Shown here piece after piece: positions 8,250 through 17,268 of a stretch of 40,944 nt of DNA. The translations under genes and the position numbers were made by a program. How positions within the stretch are numbered: position 1 is the stretch's first letter; each line of letters starts with the position of its first letter. The stretch comes from Pirellulales bacterium (lineage in GTDB: Bacteria; Planctomycetota; Planctomycetia; Pirellulales; Lacipirellulaceae). The DNA lies in assembly GCA_022448345.1 (NCBI GenBank), contig JAKVCB010000020.1:1-40944 (forward strand), read 5' to 3'. The notes under the pieces are model-generated. The model was not told the DNA's origin. It saw only the letters and a program-made list of their open reading frames with translations, and did not search any database.

Positions 8250-9131
8250 ATGAAAATTCGAAGATTGTTTGCAGCTGGAGCGATCCTTGTTTTGCTTTGG
8301 GGGATGACCCCTCTTGTTAGCGCAAATCCGTATGCGGTCTTTGTGGTCCACTGCGAACCCAAAAACGCCGATCCGGCAAGTTTTCTTCAGTTGCGCGACA
8401 TGGTCGTGAAGGCCGATCAGCACCAGGTCAAGTTAACCATTGATTTCACTCCGCAATGGGCAGAGATGATTTTGGAGCATCCGGTATTTTCTGATTTGGT
8501 GACCAACTGGCATGAGGCGGGTCATGAACTGGGTGCGCATCATCATCCTTATTGGGTTTCCAAAACGCGTGGAACCAATTGGGATGGTTATACGAACACT
8601 CCGCAAGAAAACTTGTTAGGCAGTGATGGGGAGAATTATCTTGGGGACATGGATGATTACCTGGCCCTGTTGAACGAACTGCCGGGCACGCGGACCTCAG
8701 GGACTCTGGGTCTGGGCGAACCTCCAGACGCCATCGATTGGCCACAGGATCTGTTGTACTCGGCCGCAGGGCACGCGTTTGAAGACATCGTCAGTCGCCC
8801 CCAGAAGGTTGAGTATGCGGGTCATGTCGTGTGGCAGATGAAGCATGGTTTATTATCGAATGGATTGCCCGAACAAGTCGAAAATGCCTATGCTGCGGCG
8901 GTGCCGGGTGACATCGTTGCCGTGGTGACCCATGTTTCTAATTACGAGGATTTTCCCCAGGCAGTGGAAAACTATTTTGCTTTCCTTGGTTCTCAAGATC
9001 CATCTGGGAACACGTTGGTGACCGTGACCGAAGCCATGAATCTGGCAGTTCCCGAGCCCTCAACAATCTGGCTGGCCCTGCTCGTGGGTTGGATGTTGAT
9101 CGGCCGTCACCGGCGACAGAGGCGGGCTTGA
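8250..9131 (+). CDS. PEP-CTERM-anchored polysaccharide-deacetylase-like protein
   Basis: This is a 293-residue secreted protein. Residues 1-25 are a signal peptide (LFAAGAILVLLWGMTPLVSA) and the tail VPEPSTIW plus a hydrophobic helix and RHRRQRR is a PEP-CTERM sorting signal. The body resembles the glycoside hydrolase/deacetylase barrel of NodB-type enzymes: FVVHCEPKNAD at the first strand, LTIDFTPQWAEM next, then WHEAGHELGAHHHPYW near residue 90, which matches the family's metal-binding H-x-G-H-E-x-G-x-H segment. Such enzymes remove acetyl groups from extracellular or wall polysaccharides. The first-strand TFDD motif is not preserved in its usual form, so activity is not assured. The fold call is moderately confident; the PEP-CTERM call is strong. 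Confidence 0.75.
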   Translation: MKIRRLFAAGAILVLLWGMTPLVSANPYAVFVVHCEPKNADPASFLQLRDMVVKADQHQVKLTIDFTPQWAEMILEHPVFSDLVTNWHEAGHELGAHHHPYWVSKTRGTNWDGYTNTPQENLLGSDGENYLGDMDDYLALLNELPGTRTSGTLGLGEPPDAIDWPQDLLYSAAGHAFEDIVSRPQKVEYAGHVVWQMKHGLLSNGLPEQVENAYAAAVPGDIVAVVTHVSNYEDFPQAVENYFAFLGSQDPSGNTLVTVTEAMNLAVPEPSTIWLALLVGWMLIGRHRRQRRA

Positions 9132-9501
9132 TTGCCAGAAAACCGTAGGCTTGCGAATGGATCGCCAGCCACGAGGATTACCAGCCAGGCTAGTTCGTAT
9201 CATGGCTGCCCGTATTTCTTGGATTTCCAGTAATAGTTCTGGTAAGCGGGCTGTGGGTCCACAAGTCTTGCACTGGTGATTTCAAATCTGGTCTTTGAGG
9301 CTGTCGACAACCACGACCGGAGTTGTGAAGAAGAAACACGTTGAGTTTAATAAGGTCTTGGATTTCAGGCTGGCGTCAAAGGTCATGATTGAACCTGGCA
9401 ACAGCAACGACCGTTTGCAATCCAAGGTCCGCCGACGGTTTCCTTTTGCGGTTGGAACGTGGACCATGACATTCTCACCCCCAAACAGGATCGGCTGATT
9501 G
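9132..9501. other. intergenic region upstream of the NADH dehydrogenase gene
   Basis: Both strands carry frames of 67-102 codons across 9282-9590, but neither has a ribosome-binding site or a recognisable domain, and they exclude each other. I see no clear regulatory structure. Confidence 0.3.
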
Positions 9502-10782
9502 ATGGCCAAGCAAGTTCTGGTAATTGGAGGTGGGTTTGCCGGTTTCAATGTGGCCAGGCAACTGGGTGGCGTTAGCGATGTCGAAGTCACCTTGGTTGAC
9601 CGCCAGAATCATCACCTCTTTCAGCCATTGTTGTATCAGGTTGCAACGGCTGGCCTCAGCCCGGCCGATATTGCTTCTCCCATTCGAAAAATGCTGTCGC
9701 GGTTCCACAATATTCGTGTCTTCCAGGGAGATGCAAAATCGATAAATCTCGACGACCGGGAAGTTACATTCGATTTCGGCAAACTTGTTTACGACTATCT
9801 GGCGGTCGCTTGTGGAGCAACACACTGCTATTTTGGGCATGATGAATGGGAAAAGTATGCTCCCGGTTTGAAGACAATCACCGAGGCAACAGAAATCCGC
9901 CGTCGCGTTTTGTCAGCCTTTGAGCAGGCCGAACGCATTGAACATCCGGAAGAACAAAAAAGACAACTCACTTTTGTGATCATTGGTGGAGGGCCAACCG
10001 GGGTTGAGTTGGCGGGTGCCATTGGTGAAATGAGCCGGTTCACTCTCGCCCAGGACTTTCGCCGTATCAATCCACGGTTGACACGTGTCATTCTCATTGA
10101 AGCGGGTCCTCGCATCCTGCCAATGTTTTCTGAAAAACAGGCTGGGAGGGCTGCCCGTGACCTGGAGAATCTAGGGGTTCAAGTCTGGAGTTCTACCCCG
10201 GTTACCAATGTCGATGCCGACGGTGTTGAGATGGGAGAAGAGAAAATCCGGGCGGCTACCGTGTTGTGGGCGGCTGGAACAGAAGCTTCCCGTTTAAAGT
10301 GGGTTCCCGAGATCGATGTCGACAAGCGGGGGCGAGTGTTCGTCGAACCTGACTTAAGTATCCCCGATCATCCGGAGGTCTTCATTGCCGGAGATCAGGC
10401 AAATTTTTCTCATCAAACTGGCAAACCGCTCCCCGGTACGGCACCCGTTGCATTCCAGCAAGGACATGCGATTGGTGGTAACATTCTTCACGAATTGCGT
10501 GGTAAGCGAAGAAAAAATTTTCACTTTGTCGACAAAGGGCAAATGGCCACGATCGGTCGCAGTCGGGCTATTGTGGAGATTGGACGATTTGCCTTTGCGG
10601 GTGGTTTTGCATGGCTGACCTGGCTCTTTATCCATATCTACTATTTGACAGGTTTCAAGAATCGGCTGTTGGTCATTTTAAAATGGGGATGGTCCTACAG
10701 GAACTTTGACCGTGGAGCACGACTGATTGTCGAAAAAAATCCCGATCATACCCTGGAATTTCCTTCGGCCGAATCAGAATGA
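9502..10782 (+). CDS. ndh: type II NADH:quinone oxidoreductase
   Basis: This is a single-subunit flavoprotein that passes electrons from NADH to the quinone pool without pumping protons. The ATG at 9502 directly precedes KQVLVIGGGFAGFNVARQL, the FAD-binding GxGxxG. A second dinucleotide fold for NADH is VIIGGGPTGVELAGAIGEM near residues 156-175, and the FAD-closing motif FIAGDQAN lies near 295. The C-terminal 60 residues have the amphipathic/hydrophobic stretch FAWLTWLFIHIYYLTGFKNR, typical of membrane attachment in NDH-2. The 426-residue length is normal. It appears monocistronic, with about 270 bases separating it from argG. Confidence 0.95.
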   Translation: MAKQVLVIGGGFAGFNVARQLGGVSDVEVTLVDRQNHHLFQPLLYQVATAGLSPADIASPIRKMLSRFHNIRVFQGDAKSINLDDREVTFDFGKLVYDYLAVACGATHCYFGHDEWEKYAPGLKTITEATEIRRRVLSAFEQAERIEHPEEQKRQLTFVIIGGGPTGVELAGAIGEMSRFTLAQDFRRINPRLTRVILIEAGPRILPMFSEKQAGRAARDLENLGVQVWSSTPVTNVDADGVEMGEEKIRAATVLWAAGTEASRLKWVPEIDVDKRGRVFVEPDLSIPDHPEVFIAGDQANFSHQTGKPLPGTAPVAFQQGHAIGGNILHELRGKRRKNFHFVDKGQMATIGRSRAIVEIGRFAFAGGFAWLTWLFIHIYYLTGFKNRLLVILKWGWSYRNFDRGARLIVEKNPDHTLEFPSAESE

Positions 10783-11053
10783 ATCTGCCATTTGTGGCCG
10801 CAACCTGCCCGTTGCCAGCCTTTAACGGAAGGACCCTCGGAAGTCCAAAGTCGAGTTGCCATGTGAAATAGGGGCTGCAACAATCTGGCCAAGAACCGAC
10901 CTTCTCATGCGTGTTTCATCCCGCTATCGAAGATTACCTCTGTTTTCCCGTTGTCAGTTGGCCTGACGCAAACCACAATGATCAGGTTGAGTTTTCCAAA
11001 GTTGCATAGGTTGTACCACTTCGAACCTCTAGTCCTTACCCCCCGGATCGTAT

Positions 11054-12268
11054 ATGCCCAGCTGTGTTCTTGCCTATTCTGGCGGCCTTGATACGTCAGT
11101 TATTTTGAATTGGCTCCAGGATGAAGGTTATGACGTTCATTGCGTTTACGTTGATCTTGGACAACCGTGTGAAGATCAACAGGCAATTCATGAAAAAGCC
11201 CGAAAATTCGGCGCAGCGACTTCCTGTGTGGTCGACGTCCGCGAGGAGTTATGTCGCGACTTTGCTTTTCCCGTCTTGCAATGGCAGGCAAAATACGAAG
11301 GGATTTATTTGCTGGGAACCTCGATTGCCCGGCCGTTGATCTCCAAGGCCTGTTTACAAGTTGCTCGCGAAAAAGGGGCCGAGGCGTTTGCACACGGTGC
11401 GACGGGTAAAGGAAATGACCAATGCCGGTTTCAGCTGGCAGCTGAAGCATTAGATCCGGACGTGCGGGTCATCGCTCCCTGGCGGATCACGAAGTTTCGC
11501 GATCAGTTTCCTGGCCGTACAGAGATGATTGCCTACTGCCAGGAGCGGGGAATACCGATCAAGGCTTCCACTGAAAAACCGTATAGCTCCGACGAGAATT
11601 GTTTGCACATCAGCTATGAGGCAGGTCGGTTGGAAGATCCGGCGGTCCACGGAATAGCAATGGTTGATTTTGGCATGACAGTCTCGCCACAGGAGGCACC
11701 CGACGACGTCGAGGAAGTGACCGTGGGGTTTGAACGTGGCCTACCTGTTACTATCGACGGGCAGGAGGTCAGTCCCCTTGCGATGGTTGAACAGATGAAT
11801 GAGCGGGCTGGCCGCAACGGGATTGGTCGTATTGACATGGTCGAAAACCGATTTGTGGGAATGAAGAGTCGCGGTGTTTACGAGGCTCCTGGAATGACCG
11901 CTCTTTACGCGGCTCACCTGGCCATGGAACAACTTACGCTTGATCGAGACCTGGTCCACTTGCGCGATCGTATCGCGCCGGAGGTTGCTGAGATGGTGTA
12001 CTATGGTTTTTGGTACACGCCAAAAATGGATGCCCTGATGGCGTTTATTCGCGAGTCCCAACAGCCGGTCACCGGCGAGGTGACGTTGGGCTTTTACAAG
12101 GGGAACGTCGATATTCATGGTCGTTCCAGTCCCCGCAGTCTGTACGATGCCGAGGTTGCGAGTATGGAAGGGGGCGGTTCCTACGATCAGAATGACGCCG
12201 AAGGATTTCTCCGTTTGCACGGTTTGCCAGGCAGAGTCATGGGCCGAGTTTGGCCACGCGAGTATTGA
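11054..12268 (+). CDS. argG: argininosuccinate synthase
   Basis: ArgG condenses citrulline and aspartate with ATP to give argininosuccinate, the penultimate step of arginine synthesis, in the cytoplasm. The ATP-binding P-loop AYSGGLDTSV is at residues 8-17. Other family landmarks are DLGQPCE, GTSIARPLI, AHGATGKGNDQCRF (aspartate/citrulline site) and YSSDENCLHISYEAG. The 404-residue length is standard. No other arginine gene is adjacent. In the 270-base upstream region I see only a short weak inverted repeat (CCGTT...AACGG near 10810) and no attenuator or riboswitch that I recognise. Confidence 0.96.
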   Translation: MPSCVLAYSGGLDTSVILNWLQDEGYDVHCVYVDLGQPCEDQQAIHEKARKFGAATSCVVDVREELCRDFAFPVLQWQAKYEGIYLLGTSIARPLISKACLQVAREKGAEAFAHGATGKGNDQCRFQLAAEALDPDVRVIAPWRITKFRDQFPGRTEMIAYCQERGIPIKASTEKPYSSDENCLHISYEAGRLEDPAVHGIAMVDFGMTVSPQEAPDDVEEVTVGFERGLPVTIDGQEVSPLAMVEQMNERAGRNGIGRIDMVENRFVGMKSRGVYEAPGMTALYAAHLAMEQLTLDRDLVHLRDRIAPEVAEMVYYGFWYTPKMDALMAFIRESQQPVTGEVTLGFYKGNVDIHGRSSPRSLYDAEVASMEGGGSYDQNDAEGFLRLHGLPGRVMGRVWPREY

Positions 12269-12360
12269 GGTGTGAGGCGTGAAGGGGACGAGCAGAGGAT
12301 GATTCCCGTGCGTGTTTTCAATCGGTTTTCGATTGCGAGTTGAGGCTTGCCGTCCAACAG

Positions 12361-13977
12361 ATGTACGTATTTGAGAATCCTGTTTTGCAGCGAGAGCTGC
12401 TCAGTAACCTGCGGCAGACACGTGCTTTCTTACTGTTGTTTGCCTATATCGCTCTGCTAGGATTCATTGTCTTGCTGGCTTGGCCGCAGGAGCAGCGCCT
12501 CGACATGGTCCAGGCAGCAGCCGGGGGCCGCCTGGTCAACCTCTTCTTTCTGGGCCAGTACGTACTGGTGTCACTCTTGGCACCCAGTTTTGCAGCTGGC
12601 GCAATCACTGGTGAAAAAGAGCGCAAGAGTTATGAGATGCTAATGGCGAGTCCATTAAGACCGGGAGCCATTGTTCTCGGTAAGGTGTTTGCATCGCTGG
12701 TACCGCTGGGACTCTTGATGATTTGTTCGCTGCCGATCGTCATGCTCTGCTTGCCTTTAGGAGGTGTATCTCCCTACGAAGTTTTCGCAGCCTATTTTGC
12801 GATGATTTCCGCGGTTTGTTTGTTTGGCATGATCAGCTTGTGGGCAAGCAGCTTTTTTCGTCGCACATCTGCTTCACTGGTTGTTTCGTATTTGCTGATT
12901 TTGCCATTGGCTTTGGTGGGAGTTTTCATGTGGAACCAGCTCAGCCAACTAGGCGGGGCACGATTGCTCGTGGCGGTAACTGTCGTACCGATAACTTGTT
13001 TGATGCTGTCGTTCTTGTTATGGATCGCCGCATGTCGAAGGCTACTGGTCTCAGCCGATCTGGGGAGCGAAGGAAAAGAGGTCGTTGATTTGGAGACTGA
13101 AGCTCAGGAAGCGATAGGCTTGTACCTCAAGCGGGATGAATTTCCAGATCGTCTTTTTGCTCCCCCTAAGCGAACGACTTTTTTGGACGACAGGACCAAC
13201 CCTATCTATGACAAGGAGATGCGCAGTGAAATTTTCAGCCAAGGTACGCTGATGTTACGGCTGGTGATTCAAGTCAGCATGTTGCTGGCACTACCAATCA
13301 TGGCTGTCTGTTTGTACATCCACCGGATTTGGGCTCCCTGGTACATAAGCTATGTGTTGCTTTTCAACATGCTTGTGGGCCCGGTTTTCTCGGCGGGCAG
13401 CGTGACCAGTGAGCGCGAGCGGCAAACACTCGATTTGCTGCTGACAACCTTGGTGACTCCATCGCAAATGTTGTGGGGTAAACTGCTATCGGGCTTAAGG
13501 GTTTCGAGTGTATTGACCTCGTTTTTGCTGTGGCCGGTCTTGTTGGCATGTGTGATGCCCGTCGGTTATTGGGGAAGTTTGTCGACGATGCTGGGTTACC
13601 TGCTGATTGTGGTTCTCACTTGTGTGACGACCGCGGTGACCGCACTATTTTGCTCCACCATTTTTCAGAAGACGTCGACCAGTCTGACCACCACCTACCT
13701 GGTGACCGTTTCTTTATTTACAGGTCCGGTTGCCATCGGGTTTTTCGCCGATACCTTTTTCCCATCTTCACAGGGAGCGACGGTCGTACAGTTTTGCGGG
13801 ATGCTATCTCCGTTTGCCGCAACGTTTGCCCTACCGTTAGAGATACACGACGAGGTCCAGGGAGGCGTCGCATTGCCCTTGTTCTTTGGTTTCATTGCCT
13901 GGTCTGCTGTGTGGAATAGTACCCTGTTTGTATTAATGACTCGGCTATTTGAGGCGCGTTGGCGGGTTTCGCAATGA
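12361..13977 (+). CDS. ABC-2-type transporter permease
   Basis: The protein is polytopic, about 538 residues from the ATG at 12361; an in-frame TTG at 12340 would add seven residues. It has about 12 hydrophobic segments in two similar halves. Each half carries the permease signature in which a soluble loop follows the first helices: AGAITGEKERKSYEMLMASPLRPGAI in the first half and AGSVTSERERQTLDLLLTTLVTPSQM in the second. This layout is that of ABC-2 / NatB-like permeases, which export drugs, polysaccharides or unknown substrates with a separate ATPase. No ATPase gene is adjacent in this window. Membrane location and family are clear; the substrate is unknown. Confidence 0.85.
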   Translation: MYVFENPVLQRELLSNLRQTRAFLLLFAYIALLGFIVLLAWPQEQRLDMVQAAAGGRLVNLFFLGQYVLVSLLAPSFAAGAITGEKERKSYEMLMASPLRPGAIVLGKVFASLVPLGLLMICSLPIVMLCLPLGGVSPYEVFAAYFAMISAVCLFGMISLWASSFFRRTSASLVVSYLLILPLALVGVFMWNQLSQLGGARLLVAVTVVPITCLMLSFLLWIAACRRLLVSADLGSEGKEVVDLETEAQEAIGLYLKRDEFPDRLFAPPKRTTFLDDRTNPIYDKEMRSEIFSQGTLMLRLVIQVSMLLALPIMAVCLYIHRIWAPWYISYVLLFNMLVGPVFSAGSVTSERERQTLDLLLTTLVTPSQMLWGKLLSGLRVSSVLTSFLLWPVLLACVMPVGYWGSLSTMLGYLLIVVLTCVTTAVTALFCSTIFQKTSTSLTTTYLVTVSLFTGPVAIGFFADTFFPSSQGATVVQFCGMLSPFAATFALPLEIHDEVQGGVALPLFFGFIAWSAVWNSTLFVLMTRLFEARWRVSQ

Positions 13978-14146
13978 TTGGTAGTCCTGGACTTTCGGCA
14001 TGATGGCAGTCGGTGATCAATGCTTCGAATACAAGGTTGGCTACAATCCCTTGACGGTTCGATTCGCGGTATGCGATAACCGGGTTATGGGACCCATTGG
14101 TTCGTTTTCGCGCCCGTATTTTTACCAGTAAGGTACCTTTGCCGAC

Positions 14147-15406
14147 ATGCTTCCTGTTATGAAATCGATGACCCAAGATGAGCGTGATTTACTTCAGTAC
14201 GAATCACGTTTGCAGCGACCGATTCGTGTGAAGGTGCCCGACCTTCAACGGGATGATCGTCTCAGACATGTCATCTTTTCAGGGCAGTTTTCTGAACAGC
14301 TTTTGGAGCAACTTGGAGGCACGGCGGATATGATTCGCCAGATATCCAAAAGTCGTGATGGACAGGACTTTTTGATTAATCTCTTGCCCCACAAGCGGGC
14401 AATGCTTTATTTCACACAGCCTTCCACGCGAACTTTTCTCTCATTTATGGCGGCATGTCAGATCCTTGGCATGACCTGTAACGAGGTCCGAGATTCCTCG
14501 ACATCCTCCGAAGCCAAGGGGGAGACACGATTTGACTCAATTCGCATGTTTAGCAGCTATTTCGATGTCATCATCATGCGAAGCAAACTTGCCCAGTTGG
14601 CAGAGTCGTGTGCCTATTTGATGAATGATCTCGAAGAGACCGGAAATCGAAGTGTTCCTATCGTAAATGCGGGTTCGGGGGCAGACGAACATCCTACTCA
14701 GGCTTTGCTGGATATCTATACCCTCCAAAGAACGTTTCAGTTTACCGATCCAAAGGATTCACCGGCATTAAACCGGTTTGATTCCTTGAAAGAGAGGCAC
14801 GGCTATGCCGATCTTACACGCGGTTTGGCAAACAAGACGTATGGTTTTTGTGGTGATATCGGTCGTGGACGAACGGTTCGGTCACTCGCGATGCTGTTAG
14901 CTGGTTATGAAAATGTGCGCATCATCTTTATTGCGCCACCTCATCCTAAGCTTCAGCTGAGTCCCGATTTGCGAGACCGGCTCCGCGATCGAAACGTAGT
15001 TTTGCATGAAGTCGACTCGTTCGATGCGGTACTCGATGGGGCGCCGGTCATTGAGCAGATTGATGCGCTTTACATGACACGAATCCAAAAAGAACACAAT
15101 GTTCCTGGAGATGCGGCTGACTTTGAGGCGATTGACTTTTCCCGCTATTGTTTAACGAGTGAGTTGGTCGATCGGATGAAGCAATACGCGCCAATTCTCC
15201 ATCCTTTTCCACGTGATCAGCATTTCGGCGAAATCCCGCCGGAAATCGACAATGACTCCCGCGTCATGTATTTCCGGCAGGCGCGTAACGGGATGTGGAT
15301 TCGCGCAGCACTCTTGGCCCATCTGTTTGATGTTGACCACCTGATCTCGCGGCATTTTCAAAAGGAGTATCGCGAATGGCACCACTACAACGAAGGCGTA
15401 TTGTGA
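14147..15406 (+). CDS. pyrB: aspartate carbamoyltransferase-type enzyme, long form
   Basis: ATCase joins carbamoyl phosphate and aspartate, the first committed step of pyrimidine synthesis. Carbamoyl-phosphate residues are present: S-T-R-T at 93-96, the lysine loop EAKGET (K124), R145, and H182 with PTQ at 183-185. The aspartate side is represented by GDIGRGRTVRSL (233-247), TRIQKE (311-316) and LHPFPRD. HPTQALLD and the RTVRSL segment fit ATCase better than ornithine transcarbamylase. At 419 residues it is about 100 longer than usual. It has a ~45-residue N-terminal extension and an insert of about 30 residues (around 198-228) before the second domain. No pyrimidine neighbour or PyrI partner is present. 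A related carbamoyltransferase with another substrate is possible. Confidence 0.82.
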   Translation: MLPVMKSMTQDERDLLQYESRLQRPIRVKVPDLQRDDRLRHVIFSGQFSEQLLEQLGGTADMIRQISKSRDGQDFLINLLPHKRAMLYFTQPSTRTFLSFMAACQILGMTCNEVRDSSTSSEAKGETRFDSIRMFSSYFDVIIMRSKLAQLAESCAYLMNDLEETGNRSVPIVNAGSGADEHPTQALLDIYTLQRTFQFTDPKDSPALNRFDSLKERHGYADLTRGLANKTYGFCGDIGRGRTVRSLAMLLAGYENVRIIFIAPPHPKLQLSPDLRDRLRDRNVVLHEVDSFDAVLDGAPVIEQIDALYMTRIQKEHNVPGDAADFEAIDFSRYCLTSELVDRMKQYAPILHPFPRDQHFGEIPPEIDNDSRVMYFRQARNGMWIRAALLAHLFDVDHLISRHFQKEYREWHHYNEGVL

Positions 15407-15458
15407 GCCAACCGGTAAGCCAAACGGGGACGTGTTAGGGCTGACACGATCGTGAACC

Positions 15459-15478
15459 AGGCAAACGGGTGTTTGCCT
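15459..15478. terminator. 8-bp perfect hairpin downstream of the carbamoyltransferase
   Basis: AGGCAAAC (15459-15466), loop GGGT, GTTTGCCT (15471-15478), beginning 52 bases after the stop codon. The position suits a terminator, but no T-tract follows. Confidence 0.45.
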
Positions 15479-15598
15479 CCGCCGCAGGCCCAGTCGTAAC
15501 ACAGATCTGGAGGATCCTTTCCCGGATAGCAAGGCGGGATTCAAGGAGCCCGAGGGCCAATCCATAATTCCTTTGCAGAGTGTGATTTTAGCGCCGCT

Positions 15599-16234
15599 AT
15601 GGCTATTTTGATTGATGGTTATAACTTGCTGCATGCCACGGGTATTGTTGGTCGTGGCGATGGGCCGGGTGGGCTACACCGTTCGCGACAAGCACTTCTG
15701 AATTTTCTCGTTGCGTCGCTCGACGAGAAGGAACTTGCACAGGCCGTGATTGTGTTTGATGCCTCGGGGGCACCCCCTGGTTTGCCAGTGACCGTCGATC
15801 ACCAAGGTCTTACGGTTCACTACGCACGGGACTATCCTGATGCCGATACGATGCTGGAATTTCTGATTGCCAGGCACCCAACGCCGCGCAAACTTACGGT
15901 CGTATCGAGTGATCATCGAGTTCAGCGCGCCGCAAAACGACGGAGGTCGATCGCGACCGACAGCGATTTATGGTACGCGGAATTGATTCGCCGTCGGCGA
16001 CGAGATACTTCACAGGATGATTTGCCTGTTGCCAAGCCCGGAGGGGAAATCGATCCAACTGAAGTTATGTATTGGACAGAACAGTTTGCTCAAATGCCTG
16101 CAGACAACAACCCAGCCGAGGAAGAAAAGAAACCAGCCGAGCCAACCTCCCAGCAGGACACGAAAGCGGATGACTTGGCAAATCCGTTTCCACCAGGTTA
16201 TGCCGAGGATCTTCTGGAAGATAACGATTTGTGA
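15599..16234 (+). CDS. YacP-like NYN-domain protein (putative RNase)
   Basis: The protein opens with AILIDGYNLLHATG (residues 2-15), the first strand and acidic site of the NYN/YacP branch of PIN-like nucleases. Further landmarks are AVIVFDAS near 50, an acidic site in YARDYPDADTMLEFLIA (about 80-97) and VVSSDHRVQRAAKRR (about 101-115). In Bacillus the YacP homologue (Rae1) cleaves mRNA in a ribosome-dependent way; whether this protein does so is inference. The domain ends near residue 135. A charged, proline-rich tail of about 75 residues (PAEEEKKPAEPTSQQ) follows and looks disordered. It stands alone, convergent with the next gene. Confidence 0.82.
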   Translation: MAILIDGYNLLHATGIVGRGDGPGGLHRSRQALLNFLVASLDEKELAQAVIVFDASGAPPGLPVTVDHQGLTVHYARDYPDADTMLEFLIARHPTPRKLTVVSSDHRVQRAAKRRRSIATDSDLWYAELIRRRRRDTSQDDLPVAKPGGEIDPTEVMYWTEQFAQMPADNNPAEEEKKPAEPTSQQDTKADDLANPFPPGYAEDLLEDNDL

Positions 16235-16407
16235 CGCGAGAATGCTTTCTGAACAGGCTGTGGGGGATTCCAGCAGTGGTTCACTACCAATCGACTATCG
16301 AAGTGGCGCGTTCCGGTCACCGGGCGTGACGTTAGACGGCTGGCTTGTTGCGCGCGTTTGCTGGGCCGAACCACCTTGCTGGTGGTACAACGGTTTTTCC
16401 CGTTCGA

Positions 16408-17250
16408 TTACCGCTTTGCCATGTCTTCCGCGAAGTCTGCCAGGCGACCACGTGCTTGCCAGAGGTTTTCCTGGAGTTTCCAGAGGTCGGTGGCAGCCGC
16501 CGGGCGACGGGTGACTCCTCCCAGCAACGCACCAGCGCGGCCTGCCCAACTTTTTTGTTTAAACAAGTGATCGGCCTCGGCAGGCAACTGGTCGTTGAGT
16601 TGGCGGGTGATGACGTACACCGCCATCATCGGTACCTGACGCCGACCACAGGCTACCGCGACCGGTAGTGCGATTCGACCAGCGGAAAGTGCCTCGTGTG
16701 ATTTTGCGAGCTCGGTTCGTTCGTGTGGTGAGTTGGGCAAGTCGATGATGCTCAAAAGTGTTCCCGTATGGCATCCTTTGGTCGTGATCTCGGTAACATC
16801 GATCGTAACGCCATTTGTTGCAGTGTCGATAATGCGATTGGCCACGACCAGATCGTTCGCGGCGGCACTAGGGATGAGCGCATCGGCGAAGCCCATGGCC
16901 AAAACAAGCTTGGGGTTATGGCCAGTGATGACCGCCTCGGTGGCCTGTGTCACATCACCATCGACAGGACAAACTGCGACCACGATCGATTTTCCGGCGA
17001 GGAGACCGGAACTGAGTTGAAAACCGGCGGCCTGTATCGACCTGACGTTGCGCATCCGGTCAATCAGGCCCATGACTTCGCGTTCGGCGGCACAAATCAC
17101 CGCAAACTCGCAAGTTGGTGGAACGTAGGGCGGAGAAGGTTCTCCTGTATCACCGGTTGCGGCTGGGGTGGCGGCGACTGTTTTCGCAAATTGTTTGCGA
17201 ATCACAGAGTGCAGTAAGTGACTGGCAATCTGGCGAAACACGTAATTCAA
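16408..17250 (-). CDS. nucleoside-phosphorylase-superfamily protein, HpnG-like
   Basis: After a ~45-residue N-terminal extension, residues 46-225 follow the MTA/SAH-nucleosidase and hopanoid-associated phosphorylase (HpnG) layout: EFAVICAAEREV at the first strand, KLVLAMGFADAL (115-125) for the glycine-rich phosphate/ribose loop, NDLVVANRII, and ALPVAVACGRRQVPMMAVYVITRQLND (194-220). In HpnG-type enzymes the last segment normally begins with a catalytic D-x-E-S and contains ISD. Here, by hand alignment, these read GRIA and ITR, so the usual catalytic Asp seems absent. It starts 18 bases after the cyclase-like gene on the same strand and is surely cotranscribed. The start is TTG 17250 or GTG 17241. 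True HpnG releases adenine from adenosylhopane; that function here is unproven. Confidence 0.6.
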   Translation of the reverse strand: MNYVFRQIASHLLHSVIRKQFAKTVAATPAATGDTGEPSPPYVPPTCEFAVICAAEREVMGLIDRMRNVRSIQAAGFQLSSGLLAGKSIVVAVCPVDGDVTQATEAVITGHNPKLVLAMGFADALIPSAAANDLVVANRIIDTATNGVTIDVTEITTKGCHTGTLLSIIDLPNSPHERTELAKSHEALSAGRIALPVAVACGRRQVPMMAVYVITRQLNDQLPAEADHLFKQKSWAGRAGALLGGVTRRPAAATDLWKLQENLWQARGRLADFAEDMAKR

Positions 17251-17268
17251 CTTTCGACAATGGCGAAA

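Noticed and set aside
9282-9590. 102-codon minus-strand frame upstream of the NADH dehydrogenase gene, and a 67-codon plus-strand frame opposite it
   Set aside because: The minus frame runs into the start of ndh, neither has a ribosome site, and no domain was recognised.
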